From Pseudomonas sp. MWU15-20650 (GTDB lineage: Bacteria > Pseudomonadota > Gammaproteobacteria > Pseudomonadales > Pseudomonadaceae): DNA of 64,000 nt. Of the stretch, positions 24,248 to 33,020 are shown piece after piece (position 1 is the first letter of the stretch; the number at the start of each line of letters is the position of its first letter). Made by a program: the position numbers and the translations under genes. The notes under the pieces are model-generated. The model saw only the letters and a list, made by a program, of their open reading frames with translations, searched no databases and was not told the DNA's origin. The stretch is taken from assembly GCF_023242475.1 (NCBI RefSeq), contig NZ_JALJFG010000006.1, positions 1-64,000 on the forward strand, in the 5' to 3' direction.

Positions 24248-24664
24248 TCATCGACGACCAGAAAAAAAGTCCAGAACATTAAGGACTTGTCTTGTCACCG
24301 GGCGTTCAGTGCGTAGCGCTTGAGAACGTTGTTCGGCTACCTGCCCCAGCGATGGGCCAGGTCGGGGAGGGGCGTCAATAGGCGCCTGCGCCATATCGGC
24401 TAGGGGGGGCGCCGATGGCAGGTGTTCAAACTGGTCCTTGAGCATATTGGCAAACGTGATGTACAAATTTTCATTTATCTCACCACTGTTGACTTGCTCG
24501 TCAAGCAACGCCATTTCTTTCGATATCTCGTCTTTGGTGGTGAGTTGGGCGTAGTGGTCGCGAACGTCGTTGAACGTTTTTATCTTGGGAGGGGGTGGTG
24601 CAGAAGGCTCCCAGTTCTGTGTAGGAAGTGCTGTAGACGGTAGTGAGGCGCTTTTGATAGCCAT
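24248..24664 (-). CDS. Hypothetical Pro-rich protein
   Basis: 138 residues with no family I recognise. The ATG at 24664 follows AAGGGAAT. The N-terminus is Ser/Thr/Pro-rich and disordered (IKSASLPSTALPTQNWEPSAPPPP). A helical central segment (NDVRDHYAQLTTKDEISKEMALLDEQVNSG, then NLYITFANMLKDQF) is followed by another Pro-rich linker and a Gln/Arg-rich end (VAEQRSQALRTERPVTRQVL). There is no signal peptide or membrane helix. The disordered Ser/Pro N-terminus and helical core are compatible with a secreted effector or chaperone-like accessory, which is speculation. It lies between the bufferin operon and livF with its own promoter region. Confidence 0.6.
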   Translation of the reverse strand: MAIKSASLPSTALPTQNWEPSAPPPPKIKTFNDVRDHYAQLTTKDEISKEMALLDEQVNSGEINENLYITFANMLKDQFEHLPSAPPLADMAQAPIDAPPRPGPSLGQVAEQRSQALRTERPVTRQVLNVLDFFSGRR

Positions 24665-24740
24665 GGATTATTCCCTTAGGTGAACATCCCCGTAAGTGGC
24701 CATTTCGCATTATTGGTTCCAAGTATGAATGGCAAAAAAA

Positions 24741-24758
24741 AACGGCCCGAAGGCCGTT
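24741..24758. terminator. Terminator of the liv operon
   Basis: AACGGCC-CGAA-GGCCGTT, followed on the minus strand by eight T residues, about 19 bases after the livF stop. Confidence 0.9.
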
Positions 24759-24776
24759 TCTTGTCGCCAGGCGGCA

Positions 24777-25478
24777 TTAACCGCCCAGGTACGCCTCCCG
24801 CACCTTCGGGTCCGTCAGTAGTTGTTCGCCAGTGCCCTGCATCACCACCCGGCCGTTTTCCAGCACGTAGGCACGGTCGGCGATTTTCAGCGCCTGGTTG
24901 GCGTTCTGTTCCACCAGGAACACCGTCACACCGTCCTTGCGCAGCTGTTCGATGATGTCGAAGATCTGCTGGATGATGATCGGTGCCAGGCCCAGTGACG
25001 GTTCGTCCAGCAGCAACAGTTTGGGCTTGCTCATCAGCGCGCGACCGATGGCGAGCATCTGTTGCTCGCCGCCGGACATGGTGCCGCCGCGCTGGCTGAA
25101 ACGCTCCTTGAGCCGCGGGAACAAGTGCAACACTTTGTCCATTTGCTCCTGGTAGTCGCCCTTGTCGGTAAAGAACCCGCCCATGGCCAGGTTCTCTTCC
25201 ACGGTCAGGCGCGAGAACACCCGACGGCCTTCCGGCACCACGGCAATGCTCTTGCGCATGATGTGCGAGGACTGCTGGCCCACCAGTTCTTCACCCATGT
25301 AGCGGATGCTGCCACTGTGGGCCTGGGGCGAACCGCACAGGGTCATCAGCAGGGTCGACTTGCCGGCACCGTTGGCGCCGATCAGCGTGACGATTTCACC
25401 TTGGCGCACTTCCACGTTGACGCTGTGCAGGGCCTGGATCTTGCCGTAGAAAGTGGAAACGTTTTCGAATTGCAGCAT
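24777..25478 (-). CDS. livF: Branched-chain amino acid ABC transporter ATPase LivF
   Basis: 233 residues (BraG in P. aeruginosa naming). ABC ATPase with Walker A GANGAGKSTL, Q loop near CGSPQA, signature MSGGEQQML, Walker B LLLLDEPSLGLAP and the switch His replaced in the usual position by VFLVEQNANQ. It pairs with LivG to power import of Leu, Ile and Val through LivHM. It is the last gene of livHMGF, one base after livG. Confidence 0.97.
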   Translation of the reverse strand: MLQFENVSTFYGKIQALHSVNVEVRQGEIVTLIGANGAGKSTLLMTLCGSPQAHSGSIRYMGEELVGQQSSHIMRKSIAVVPEGRRVFSRLTVEENLAMGGFFTDKGDYQEQMDKVLHLFPRLKERFSQRGGTMSGGEQQMLAIGRALMSKPKLLLLDEPSLGLAPIIIQQIFDIIEQLRKDGVTVFLVEQNANQALKIADRAYVLENGRVVMQGTGEQLLTDPKVREAYLGG

Positions 25479-25479
25479 T

Positions 25480-26247
25480 TTACGCTTCCCCCAGATAGGC
25501 TTTGATCACTTCCGGATTATCGCGGATCTGCTCCGGCGTTCCGTTGGCCAGCGGCGTGCCCTGATTGATCACCACGATGTGGTCGGAGATGCTCATGACC
25601 AGTTTCATGTCGTGTTCGATCAACAGTACCGTGGCGTTGTTTTCCTCACGCAACACGCTGATCAGCGCTTTGAGGTCTTCGGTTTCCTTGGGGTTCAGGC
25701 CGGCTGCCGGTTCGTCGAGCATCAGGATCCGCGGGCGGGTCATCATGCAACGGGCGATTTCCAGGCGGCGCTGCTGACCATAGGCCAGGGTGCCGGCAGG
25801 GCGGTTGGCGAACTCAGTGAGGTTGACCTTGTCCAGCCAGTACGCGGCGTACTCCATGGCCTCGCGTTCGCTCTTGCGAAACGCCGGGGTCTTGAACAGG
25901 CCCGCGAAGAAGTTGGTGTTCAGGTGACGGTGCTGGGCGATCAACAGGTTCTCGACCGCCGTCATGTCCTTGAACAACCGTACGTTCTGGAAGGTCCGTA
26001 CCACGCCCTTGCGGGCGATCTCGTGGCCGGCCAAACCCTGGATCGGCTGGCCATCCAGCAGGATGCTGCCACCGCTTGGCTTGTAGAAACCGGTGAGGCA
26101 GTTGAACACCGTGGTCTTGCCGGCGCCGTTGGGGCCGATCAGTGCCACTACCTGTTTCTCTTTCACGGTCAGGGCCACGCCGTTGACCGCCAGCAAGCCG
26201 CCGAAGCGCATGCTCAAGTTTTCGACTTTCAGGATCTCGCGGCTCAT
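25480..26247 (-). CDS. livG: Branched-chain amino acid ABC transporter ATPase LivG
   Basis: 255 residues (BraF). Walker [12 protein letters not shown], signature [13 protein letters not shown] (the LivG-type variant of LSGGQ), Walker [16 protein letters not shown] and a switch His in [10 protein letters not shown]. The C-terminal extension [24 protein letters not shown] is typical of the branched-chain subfamily. Its start overlaps the livM stop (ATGA, 26244-26247). Confidence 0.97.
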   Translation of the reverse strand: MSREILKVENLSMRFGGLLAVNGVALTVKEKQVVALIGPNGAGKTTVFNCLTGFYKPSGGSILLDGQPIQGLAGHEIARKGVVRTFQNVRLFKDMTAVENLLIAQHRHLNTNFFAGLFKTPAFRKSEREAMEYAAYWLDKVNLTEFANRPAGTLAYGQQRRLEIARCMMTRPRILMLDEPAAGLNPKETEDLKALISVLREENNATVLLIEHDMKLVMSISDHIVVINQGTPLANGTPEQIRDNPEVIKAYLGEA

Positions 26248-27497
26248 TTGCGCAGCTCCATGTGTGGACGTTGCATGGGCAGCAGGCCTTGAGGACGCCA
26301 GATCATCATCAGCACCATCATGGCGCCGAACATCAACATGCGGTATTCGCTGAACTCACGCATCATTTCCGGCAGCAGGATCATCACGATGGCCGCCAGG
26401 ATCACGCCCAGCTGAGAGCCCATGCCACCCAGTACCACGATGGCAAGGATGATCGCCGACTCGATAAAGGTGAACGACTCCGGGGTCACCAAACCTTGGC
26501 GAGCGGCGAAGAAACTGCCGGCAAAACCGGCGAACGCAGCGCCCAGGGTGAATGCGGAAAGCTTGATGATGGTCGGGTTCAGGCCCAGGGCACGGCAGGC
26601 GATTTCATCTTCGCGCAACGCTTCCCACGCACGACCGATCGGCATGCGCAGCAGGCGGTTGATCACGAACAATGCTGCCAGTGCCAGCAACAAGGCCACC
26701 AGGTACAGAAACACCACTTTGCTCACTGGGTTGTAGTCGATCCCGAAGTACTCGTGGAAGGTCTGCATGCCTTCGGCGGCGCTGCGCTCGAACGACAGCC
26801 CGAAGAACGTTGGCTTGGGGATGCTGCTGATGCCGTTCGGGCCTCCGGTGATGTCCGTCAGGTTACGCAGGAACAGGCGGATGATTTCACCGAAGCCCAG
26901 GGTCACGATCGCCAGGTAGTCCCCTCGCAGGCGCAACACCGGGAAGCCCAGCAGGAAGCCGAACGTGGCCGCCATCAAGCCGGCCAGCGGCAGGCAGACC
27001 CAAAAGCTCCAGCCCAGGTAGTGCGAGAGCAACGCGTAGGTATAGGCGCCCACGGCGTAGAAGCCCACATAGCCCAGGTCGAGCAGGCCGGCCAAGCCCA
27101 CCACGATGTTCAGGCCAAGGCCCAGCAGCACGTAGATCAGGATCAGGGTGGCGATGTCAACCGCGCCGCGTGAGCCGAAGAACGGCCAGATCAGCGCGGC
27201 GATGATCAGGGCAATGATGATGTAGCGTTGGGTACGCGGCAGGGTCAGGAATTGGCTGACCTTGGGCGAGACCAATGGGCCACGGTTGCCTTTGAACAGG
27301 GCACCGACTTGCTGGGTGAACAGCACGCGCAGGAACATCAGCACCGAGCACAGGGCAATGATGGTCAGGGTGACGGGACCGGTGCCATGCACTTCCAGGT
27401 TGATGCCGACAATGCTCAGCTTGAGACCGAGTACCGGGAAGGCCACGGCCCACACCAGCAAGGCGCTGAAAAACGCCGATTTAAGATATCTGCTCAT
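26244..27497 (-). CDS. livM: Branched-chain amino acid ABC transporter permease LivM
   Basis: 417 residues (BraE), longer than LivH because of an N-terminal region with extra helices ([25 protein letters not shown]). The BPD_transp_2 core shows [24 protein letters not shown] and the EAA-like loop [35 protein letters not shown], which docks on the ATPases. Start and stop both overlap neighbours by four bases (livH upstream, livG downstream), giving a tightly coupled operon. Confidence 0.96.
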   Translation of the reverse strand: MSRYLKSAFFSALLVWAVAFPVLGLKLSIVGINLEVHGTGPVTLTIIALCSVLMFLRVLFTQQVGALFKGNRGPLVSPKVSQFLTLPRTQRYIIIALIIAALIWPFFGSRGAVDIATLILIYVLLGLGLNIVVGLAGLLDLGYVGFYAVGAYTYALLSHYLGWSFWVCLPLAGLMAATFGFLLGFPVLRLRGDYLAIVTLGFGEIIRLFLRNLTDITGGPNGISSIPKPTFFGLSFERSAAEGMQTFHEYFGIDYNPVSKVVFLYLVALLLALAALFVINRLLRMPIGRAWEALREDEIACRALGLNPTIIKLSAFTLGAAFAGFAGSFFAARQGLVTPESFTFIESAIILAIVVLGGMGSQLGVILAAIVMILLPEMMREFSEYRMLMFGAMMVLMMIWRPQGLLPMQRPHMELRK

Positions 27498-28417
27498 ACT
27501 TTCTCAACCTCCGGACGGCCCAGGATGCCGGTCGGACGGAACAACAACACCAGAACCAACAGGCCGAACGCCACGACATCCTTGTACTGATCGCCGAAGA
27601 TATCGGCGCCAAAGGCTTCGGCCACACCCAGCACCAGCCCGCCGAGCATGGCGCCCGGAATGCTGCCGATGCCGCCCAATACCGCCGCGGTGAAGGCTTT
27701 GAGGCCCACCAGGAAACCGGCGTTGGGGTTGATCACGCCGTATTGCATGCTCAGCAGGACGGCCGCGACGGCCGCCAGCGCGGCACCGATGACGAAGGTC
27801 AGGGCGATGATGTTGTTGGTGTTGATGCCCAACAGGTTGGCCATCTTGATGTCTTCGGCGCAGGCCCGGCAGGCACGCCCCAGACGTGAGCGAGAGATGA
27901 ACAGGGTCAGGCCCAGCATCGCCACCAGGGTGACGACGAAGACCAGGATCTGCATGTAGGAAATCAGCACTTCTTCCGCACCGCCTGGGCCAAAGGAGAT
28001 GCTCCCCGGGATCAGGTTGGGGATGGACTTGTCCTTGGAGTCCTGGGACAGCAACACGGTGTTCTGCAGGAAGATCGACATGCCGATAGCGGAAATCAGT
28101 GGGATCAAGCGGTTGCTGCCACGCAAGGGACGGTAGGCAACACGCTCGATACTGTAGCCATAGGCACTGGTTACAACGATCGACGCGATGAACGCGGCGG
28201 TCATCAACAGCGGCAGGGAGTGGATACCCAGCATGGCCAGCCCGGCAAGGGCGATGAAAGCCACGTAGGAACCAATCATGTACACCTCGCCATGGGCGAA
28301 GTTGATCATTCCAATGATGCCGTAAACCATTGTGTAGCCAATGGCTATCAAGGCATAGGTGCTGCCAATGGTCAGGCCATTAACCAGCTGTTGGAAAAAA
28401 TGATAGATCTCAGGCAT
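27494..28417 (-). CDS. livH: Branched-chain amino acid ABC transporter permease LivH
   Basis: 307 residues (BraD), about eight membrane helices. Characteristic N-terminus ([41 protein letters not shown]) and coupling loop ([36 protein letters not shown]). It forms the membrane channel with LivM. It begins 229 bp downstream of livK, beyond an intrinsic hairpin, so it is expressed by partial readthrough from livK or from its own promoter. Confidence 0.97.
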   Translation of the reverse strand: MPEIYHFFQQLVNGLTIGSTYALIAIGYTMVYGIIGMINFAHGEVYMIGSYVAFIALAGLAMLGIHSLPLLMTAAFIASIVVTSAYGYSIERVAYRPLRGSNRLIPLISAIGMSIFLQNTVLLSQDSKDKSIPNLIPGSISFGPGGAEEVLISYMQILVFVVTLVAMLGLTLFISRSRLGRACRACAEDIKMANLLGINTNNIIALTFVIGAALAAVAAVLLSMQYGVINPNAGFLVGLKAFTAAVLGGIGSIPGAMLGGLVLGVAEAFGADIFGDQYKDVVAFGLLVLVLLFRPTGILGRPEVEKV

Positions 28418-28599
28418 TACAGCGCTCCTAAAAACCCGATACGCATTTCACTGGTGGAGTCATGTTCCGGCCCTGCGCTGTGTTCTATGAGCACATTTGC
28501 ACAAAGCGTTTGCCAGCGAACCGCTGGTGACGGTTTTAAGATTTTCAGGTGAGCCAGCGCCCGGATCGCGGGTGTCTGGCCCATAAACCTCGTAAAACA

Positions 28600-28625
28600 A
28601 AGCCCACTGCTTGCACAGTGGGCTT
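28600..28625 (-). terminator. Hairpin between livK and livH (partial terminator)
   Basis: AAGCCCACTG / CAGTGGGCTT with a 6-base loop, followed on the minus strand by TGTTTTACG, 21 bases after the livK stop. A leaky terminator here would explain excess binding protein over permease. Confidence 0.75.
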
Positions 28626-28645
28626 GTTGACCAGTAACGCCTGGC

Positions 28646-29773
28646 TTACTGAGGGGAAACTTCGGTTTTTGGTTTACCGAAGTGCCATTCGTAGACCACG
28701 AACTTGAAGTCTTTCAGGTCGCCCTTGGCGTCGAAGCTCAGGTCGCCGGTAGGGGTCTTGAAGGAGCCTGCGTGGATAGCGGCTGCGACTTTGGCAGTGT
28801 CTTCGCTCTTGGCGGCAGCGATACCGCCGGCGATGACTTCAACGGCCGAGTAGGCGGGGAACACGAACGGCCCGGTTGGGTCCTGCTTGTTCTTGGTGAA
28901 CTCTTCAACGATGGCTTTGTTGGCCGGGTCGGTGTCGAAGGATTTCGGCAGGGTCACCAGCAGGCCTTCGGAAGCACCCTGGGCGATTTGCGAGATGGAG
29001 TCGTTGCCGACGCCTTCTGGGCCCATGAACTTGGCGTTCAGGCCTTTTTCCTTGGACTGGCGCAGGATCAGGCCCAGCTCAGGGTGGTAGCCGCCGTAGT
29101 AGACGAAGTCGACGTTGGCTTGCTTGAGTTTCTGGATGATCGAGGAGAAGTCTTTGTCGCCGGCGTTCAGCCCTTCGAAGACGGCTACTTTCACGCCTTT
29201 CTTCTCGAGGGTCTGTTTAACGGCAGTGGCGATGCCTTCACCGTATTGCTGTTTGTCGTGCAGAACGGCAACGATCTTCGGCTTCACGTGGTCGGCGATG
29301 TAGTTGCCGGCCGCTGGGCCTTGGGCGCTGTCCAGGCCGATGGTGCGGAAGATCAGCTTGTAGCCACGGGCGGTGATTTCAGGGCTGGTGGCAGCCGGGG
29401 TAATCATGATGACGCCTTCGTCTTCATAAATGTCCGACGCTGGCTGAGTGGAGCTGGAGCAGAGGTGACCGACGACGAACTTGACCCCGTCGTTGACCAC
29501 TTTGTTGGCTACGGCAACGGCTTGTTTTGGATCGCAAGCATCGTCGTATTCCTTGGCTTCGAGCATCTTGCCATCGACGCCGCCCTTGGCGTTGATGTCG
29601 GCGATTGCCTGCTTGGCACCCATGAATTGCATATCACCGTATTGCGTCACCGGACCGGTCTTGGGACCGGCGATGCCGATCTTGATGGTGTCGGCTGCGA
29701 ACGAATGGCCGGCAACACCAGCCAGGACCATAGCGGCAAACAGTTTGGAAATCTGCTTAGTAGCCTTATTCAT
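28646..29773 (-). CDS. livK: Branched-chain amino acid-binding protein LivK/BraC
   Basis: 375 residues. Signal peptide (QISKLFAAMVLAGVAGHSFAADT) then a Venus-flytrap type I binding protein: IKIGIAGPKTGPVTQYGDMQFMGAKQAI, a Cys pair in EYDDACDPKQA and VVGHLCSSSTQPAS (the LIVBP disulfide), and ligand-contact regions around ITPAATSPEI and YYGGYHPELGLIL. It delivers Leu, Ile, Val (and Ala/Thr in BraC) to LivHMGF. It is the first gene of the operon. Confidence 0.97.
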   Translation of the reverse strand: MNKATKQISKLFAAMVLAGVAGHSFAADTIKIGIAGPKTGPVTQYGDMQFMGAKQAIADINAKGGVDGKMLEAKEYDDACDPKQAVAVANKVVNDGVKFVVGHLCSSSTQPASDIYEDEGVIMITPAATSPEITARGYKLIFRTIGLDSAQGPAAGNYIADHVKPKIVAVLHDKQQYGEGIATAVKQTLEKKGVKVAVFEGLNAGDKDFSSIIQKLKQANVDFVYYGGYHPELGLILRQSKEKGLNAKFMGPEGVGNDSISQIAQGASEGLLVTLPKSFDTDPANKAIVEEFTKNKQDPTGPFVFPAYSAVEVIAGGIAAAKSEDTAKVAAAIHAGSFKTPTGDLSFDAKGDLKDFKFVVYEWHFGKPKTEVSPQ

Positions 29774-30114
29774 AGTGCTCCACTCTTACTGTTGTATTTT
29801 TTATAGTTCTAGCGGCCTTGTGAGCTGCAGAACCGGATCAGATATCTCGGATATCCCCCCGGCATTGCCCTGGCAACTGTACCGGTACAGTGTAGAGCGC
29901 CGGTTGATCGCTTGAAAAGCTGGCTGCTGGGGGCAAAACCCTGGCGTGTCGCTTAAATGAAAGAAAAAGACAGAATTGCGGCGGGGTGATGCCAGAGTTT
30001 CGGGCAATCCTTGGCTTTCCTGACACTTTCTATCGATGCCTCATTTGCAACTGGGTTTTTCTGCCTGAGCGACGGGGCTATGATTGCGCCGATTTTTTAC
30101 TCAGGTGAACTCCC
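29774..30114. other. livK / DUF2288 intergenic region with palindromes
   Basis: 341 bp with no ORF. It contains a perfect 14-bp palindrome CTGTACCGGTACAG (29877-29890) and GATATC-TCG-GATATC (29841-29855), both upstream of livK on the minus strand. They are candidate operator sites for liv regulation. The livK leader on the minus strand is AT-rich (ACTATAAAAAATAC). The DUF2288 promoter should lie near the right edge. Confidence 0.5.
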
Positions 30115-30417
30115 ATGACGCAAGAACCTAGCACCCTCTATGCCAAGCTGCTCGGTGAAACCGCCGAAATTTCCTGGAAGGAGCTTGAGCCGTTCTTTGC
30201 CAAGGGTGCCCTATTGTGGGTCGATGCCGGCCTGGATTTGATCGAAGCGGCTGAGGGGATGGCCGAGGATAACCGCGACAAAGTGGCTGCGTGGCTGGCT
30301 GCGGGGAGCCTTGGCGAGGTGTCTGCGACGCGGGCATTGGACCTGGTTGAGCGTGATCCGAGCCTGTGGGCAGTGGTGGTTTCGCCGTGGATTCTGATCC
30401 AGGAAAGGGTGGCGTAA
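30115..30417 (+). CDS. DUF2288 domain protein
   Basis: 100 residues. A small, probably all-helical protein with the DUF2288 pattern: LYAKLLGETAEISWKELEPFFAKGALLWVDAGLDLIEAAEGMAEDN, then VAAWLAAGSLGEVSATRALDLVERDPSLWAVVVSPWILIQE. The start has AGGTG upstream. No function is known for the family. Its neighbours (livK divergent, the tubulin-like gene convergent) give no clue. Confidence 0.88.
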   Translation: MTQEPSTLYAKLLGETAEISWKELEPFFAKGALLWVDAGLDLIEAAEGMAEDNRDKVAAWLAAGSLGEVSATRALDLVERDPSLWAVVVSPWILIQERVA

Positions 30418-30639
30418 TAAAAGGCTGCACGAAAAAGGTGCGCGTTTTGTGCCGATGGAAGTGTGTAGCCGAGTAACCGCTCCCGCCGTGATGGCACCTT
30501 GCCGTAGAGAAACGTCACAGGTGAGGGTGACGTGCACGTCACGGGAACAGTTTTGCAGGGGGCGAATGGCCCGCGCAATTGTTTCTTGTTATGAGGCGAA
30601 TGGGGTGGCGAGGGGCAAGCTCTCCTCGCCACCACCGGC
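30418..30639. other. Intergenic region with perfect palindrome
   Basis: 222 bp. It holds a 16-bp perfect palindrome GTGACGTGCACGTCAC (30527-30542) and an inverted repeat GGTGGCGAGG / CCTCGCCACC (30604-30633) directly after the stop of the tubulin-like gene. No ORF seen. Confidence 0.5.
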
Positions 30640-32817
30640 TCAAGCGGTCTTGCCAGTATGGTTATTCAGCGAGATCACCTTGGTCTTGCCAATCCGGTGG
30701 CGGTAAATCTCACGCAAATACTTGATCGCCTTCTTCACGCAGTCCCGTGACAGGCGAATGTCATTGATCGACACGAACTTCTCTTTGTCGTTGATCAGCT
30801 CGCGGTACTTCTTCTCATACATCGGTTTGATCGCGTACCAGTTGGTGTCGAGGATCTTCGCCGGGTTTTCAAACTCATTGAGCAGCTCGTCGATACGGTC
30901 TTCGTCGAAGTGCTCGTGGATGATGAAGTCCAGGATCGAATTGTCCAGCGTGTCATCAAACCGGTACGGATTGCGCGCAAAGCAGCGTTTGATAAACGCC
31001 ACGATCAAGGTCAGGAAATCATCCGACAGGCATGGGCTCTTGGCGATCAATGTGGTCAACGACAAGTTGGCCGACGCCCCAATTACCAAGGCATAGCGCT
31101 TGAGCGTGGTGTTGGGGAACAGGCTGTTGAGGTGGGTCTTGAGACGGTTCAGGTCCATGTAGGACAGCTTGTAATCCTTGGGCAGCGAGACGATTGAGAC
31201 CACCGACGAGCAGTTCTTGAAAAAGTGCAGGTCGTGCAAGGCCGCCGCGTCGTAGCCGGAATTCTTGTACTGCTCCAGGGACGCCTTGTAGCGCTTGGAC
31301 TCGATCGGCAGCAGGCTGATGCCCTCAATTGCCTGGGTGACTTTGTTGAAGTGCGGCAAGTCGATGGAGCGAAAGAACAGGTCGTCGATGTTCAAGCGCT
31401 GGGGTTCTTTATCGAACACCTTGAACTTGTCGCTCGACGGCGCCGGGGTTTCCGGTACCACGGATTCGGCGTAGGCAATCGCCACCGGACCGGCCAGGCT
31501 CATAAACAGGTCGTTGGCATCCAGGCGGATGGTTTCGCCGATGTCGATGCCCGCGCGGCGGAAGTAGTTCTGGTCGTAATCGGTGGTCACCGCCTGGGCG
31601 GTGAGGATGTTGAAGATCTGCTGGGAAATGTACTGGTTGGCGTGCTTTTCCATGGCATTGACGTCAATGTTCTGGATATTGCCGTCGTCGCTTTCTTCGG
31701 CGTAACGCATGATGTCGTTGGAAATCAGCATCATCGCGTTCCACGGGCGGATGCGGCCTTTCACACTGGCTTCGCTGCTGTCTTCGTTGTCGAAGTTGTA
31801 TGAGAAGTCCCATTCTTCCGACAGGTATTTGCACAGCAATCGCCCGGCATTGATGTGCAGCGCTTCGGACATTTCGCTGCGGTGGTCGGAGATGTTCGGT
31901 AGCACGCAGATACCGCTGGTGAAGATCGGCTCGAAAACGAAGGCGTGGCCGCTTTTGCTGTCGTGCTCGTCGGCGGGCTTGGTGTCGAATGTCTTGTTCA
32001 TGTATGAGTGTTGCTGGGCGAGGCCGAATTCCGAGGCCATGCCCGACCCCGTGCCGCCGCCGGCGCTGAAGATCGAGAAGTACAGGCGCGACTGGTTGGC
32101 CTTGATGCCGCAGGAGTCGATCAGGTACGAGTGGATCATCTTCCAGTCGGGGCTGGAGAAGCGCTGGGTGTCTTTGTTGAGAATGATCTTGGCCAGGTAC
32201 TGGCCGAGGATCGGCGCGTTACCGGCGCCACCGGCATGCACTTCGGACAAGTCCATGATTTTCATCTTGCTGTAGTCGCGCAGGAAGCCGCTTTTTTCGC
32301 CCTTGCGTGAGAAGCGGATACGCCCGGCGATGTCCTTGTCGAGGTCGCCCAGCATCACCAAGGGTTCCACCAGGAACACCGGCTTGGTGGCCTTGCCGCC
32401 GCCCAGTCGCAGGTTGTTGCGGATCCATTGGGCGGGGCTGTAGCCCTTATCCGCGGTTTTATCTTCAGTGCTGAATTCGTTCAGGTAGAACTTGCGCGCG
32501 TTGTACACCAACTCCGCCACGTCCAGCGCGATGTTCGAACCGCAGCGGCCCAGGCCGATCAGGCAGACCGAGGGAAACTCCTGCTCGTTGCGTGGGTCGC
32601 CGTCGCCTTCCTGTTGGGGCGAGCGCGGGAACACCATGTCGCGCAGACCGTCGAGGTTATCGAGGATGCGGTCAGTATGGGTCTCGGTGAAGTACAAGTA
32701 CTGCTGGGTGGCCAGCGGGCGCGCATTGCTCAATGACTTTGAACCTGAGGGTTTTTCCGCAGGAGCTGTCGGCAACACATCGAAGATCTCGGTGGCAGAG
32801 TTATTTTTGGAAGTCAT
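30640..32817 (-). CDS. Tubulin/FtsZ-superfamily protein (Tubulin_2-like), orphan
   Basis: 725 residues. The first 75 look disordered (KPSGSKSLSNARPLATQQYL). A GTPase core follows: VCLIGLGRCGSNIALDVAELV (86-106) resembles the first glycine loop of FtsZ (GVGGGGGNAV), and IFSAGGGTGSGMASEF (249-264) is an intact tubulin signature motif GGGTGSG. The C-terminal half (KVTQAIEGISLLPIESKRY, DYKLSYMDLNRLKTHLNSLFPNTTLKRYALVIGA) is compatible with the activation domain and a long helical tail. It is about twice the size of FtsZ, which argues for a FtsZl/Tubulin_2-type protein rather than a second FtsZ. Partner genes seen with such proteins elsewhere are not adjacent. The predicted role is GTP-dependent filament assembly, possibly membrane remodelling; this is inference. 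Confidence 0.8.
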   Translation of the reverse strand: MTSKNNSATEIFDVLPTAPAEKPSGSKSLSNARPLATQQYLYFTETHTDRILDNLDGLRDMVFPRSPQQEGDGDPRNEQEFPSVCLIGLGRCGSNIALDVAELVYNARKFYLNEFSTEDKTADKGYSPAQWIRNNLRLGGGKATKPVFLVEPLVMLGDLDKDIAGRIRFSRKGEKSGFLRDYSKMKIMDLSEVHAGGAGNAPILGQYLAKIILNKDTQRFSSPDWKMIHSYLIDSCGIKANQSRLYFSIFSAGGGTGSGMASEFGLAQQHSYMNKTFDTKPADEHDSKSGHAFVFEPIFTSGICVLPNISDHRSEMSEALHINAGRLLCKYLSEEWDFSYNFDNEDSSEASVKGRIRPWNAMMLISNDIMRYAEESDDGNIQNIDVNAMEKHANQYISQQIFNILTAQAVTTDYDQNYFRRAGIDIGETIRLDANDLFMSLAGPVAIAYAESVVPETPAPSSDKFKVFDKEPQRLNIDDLFFRSIDLPHFNKVTQAIEGISLLPIESKRYKASLEQYKNSGYDAAALHDLHFFKNCSSVVSIVSLPKDYKLSYMDLNRLKTHLNSLFPNTTLKRYALVIGASANLSLTTLIAKSPCLSDDFLTLIVAFIKRCFARNPYRFDDTLDNSILDFIIHEHFDEDRIDELLNEFENPAKILDTNWYAIKPMYEKKYRELINDKEKFVSINDIRLSRDCVKKAIKYLREIYRHRIGKTKVISLNNHTGKTA

Positions 32818-33020
32818 TGTGCGCCATGTACCTGGACGGACGGCTCAAAAAATCCAGGAGCCGTCACTGAATGAGAGTTCGCGACTTTACAGTGCGTCTT
32901 AGTCCGGGACGGTCGGGTTTAACCCTGATGTTTCAAGGGGAATACAGGCCGGACTCTGATGAATCGGCCGTTCGTCGGCGTTCTTTAGGCAAATGATGGC
33001 GAAATGCCAAAGATTCGGCG
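32818..33020. other. Intergenic region upstream of the tubulin-like gene
   Basis: 203 bp between two minus-strand genes. No ORF, strong hairpin or recognisable operator seen. It should contain the promoter of the tubulin-like gene. Confidence 0.3.

Noticed and set aside
30640..32817. Reading GGGTGSG of the tubulin-like protein as a P-loop ATPase
   Set aside because: No Walker A lysine; the motif matches the tubulin/FtsZ T4 loop better.
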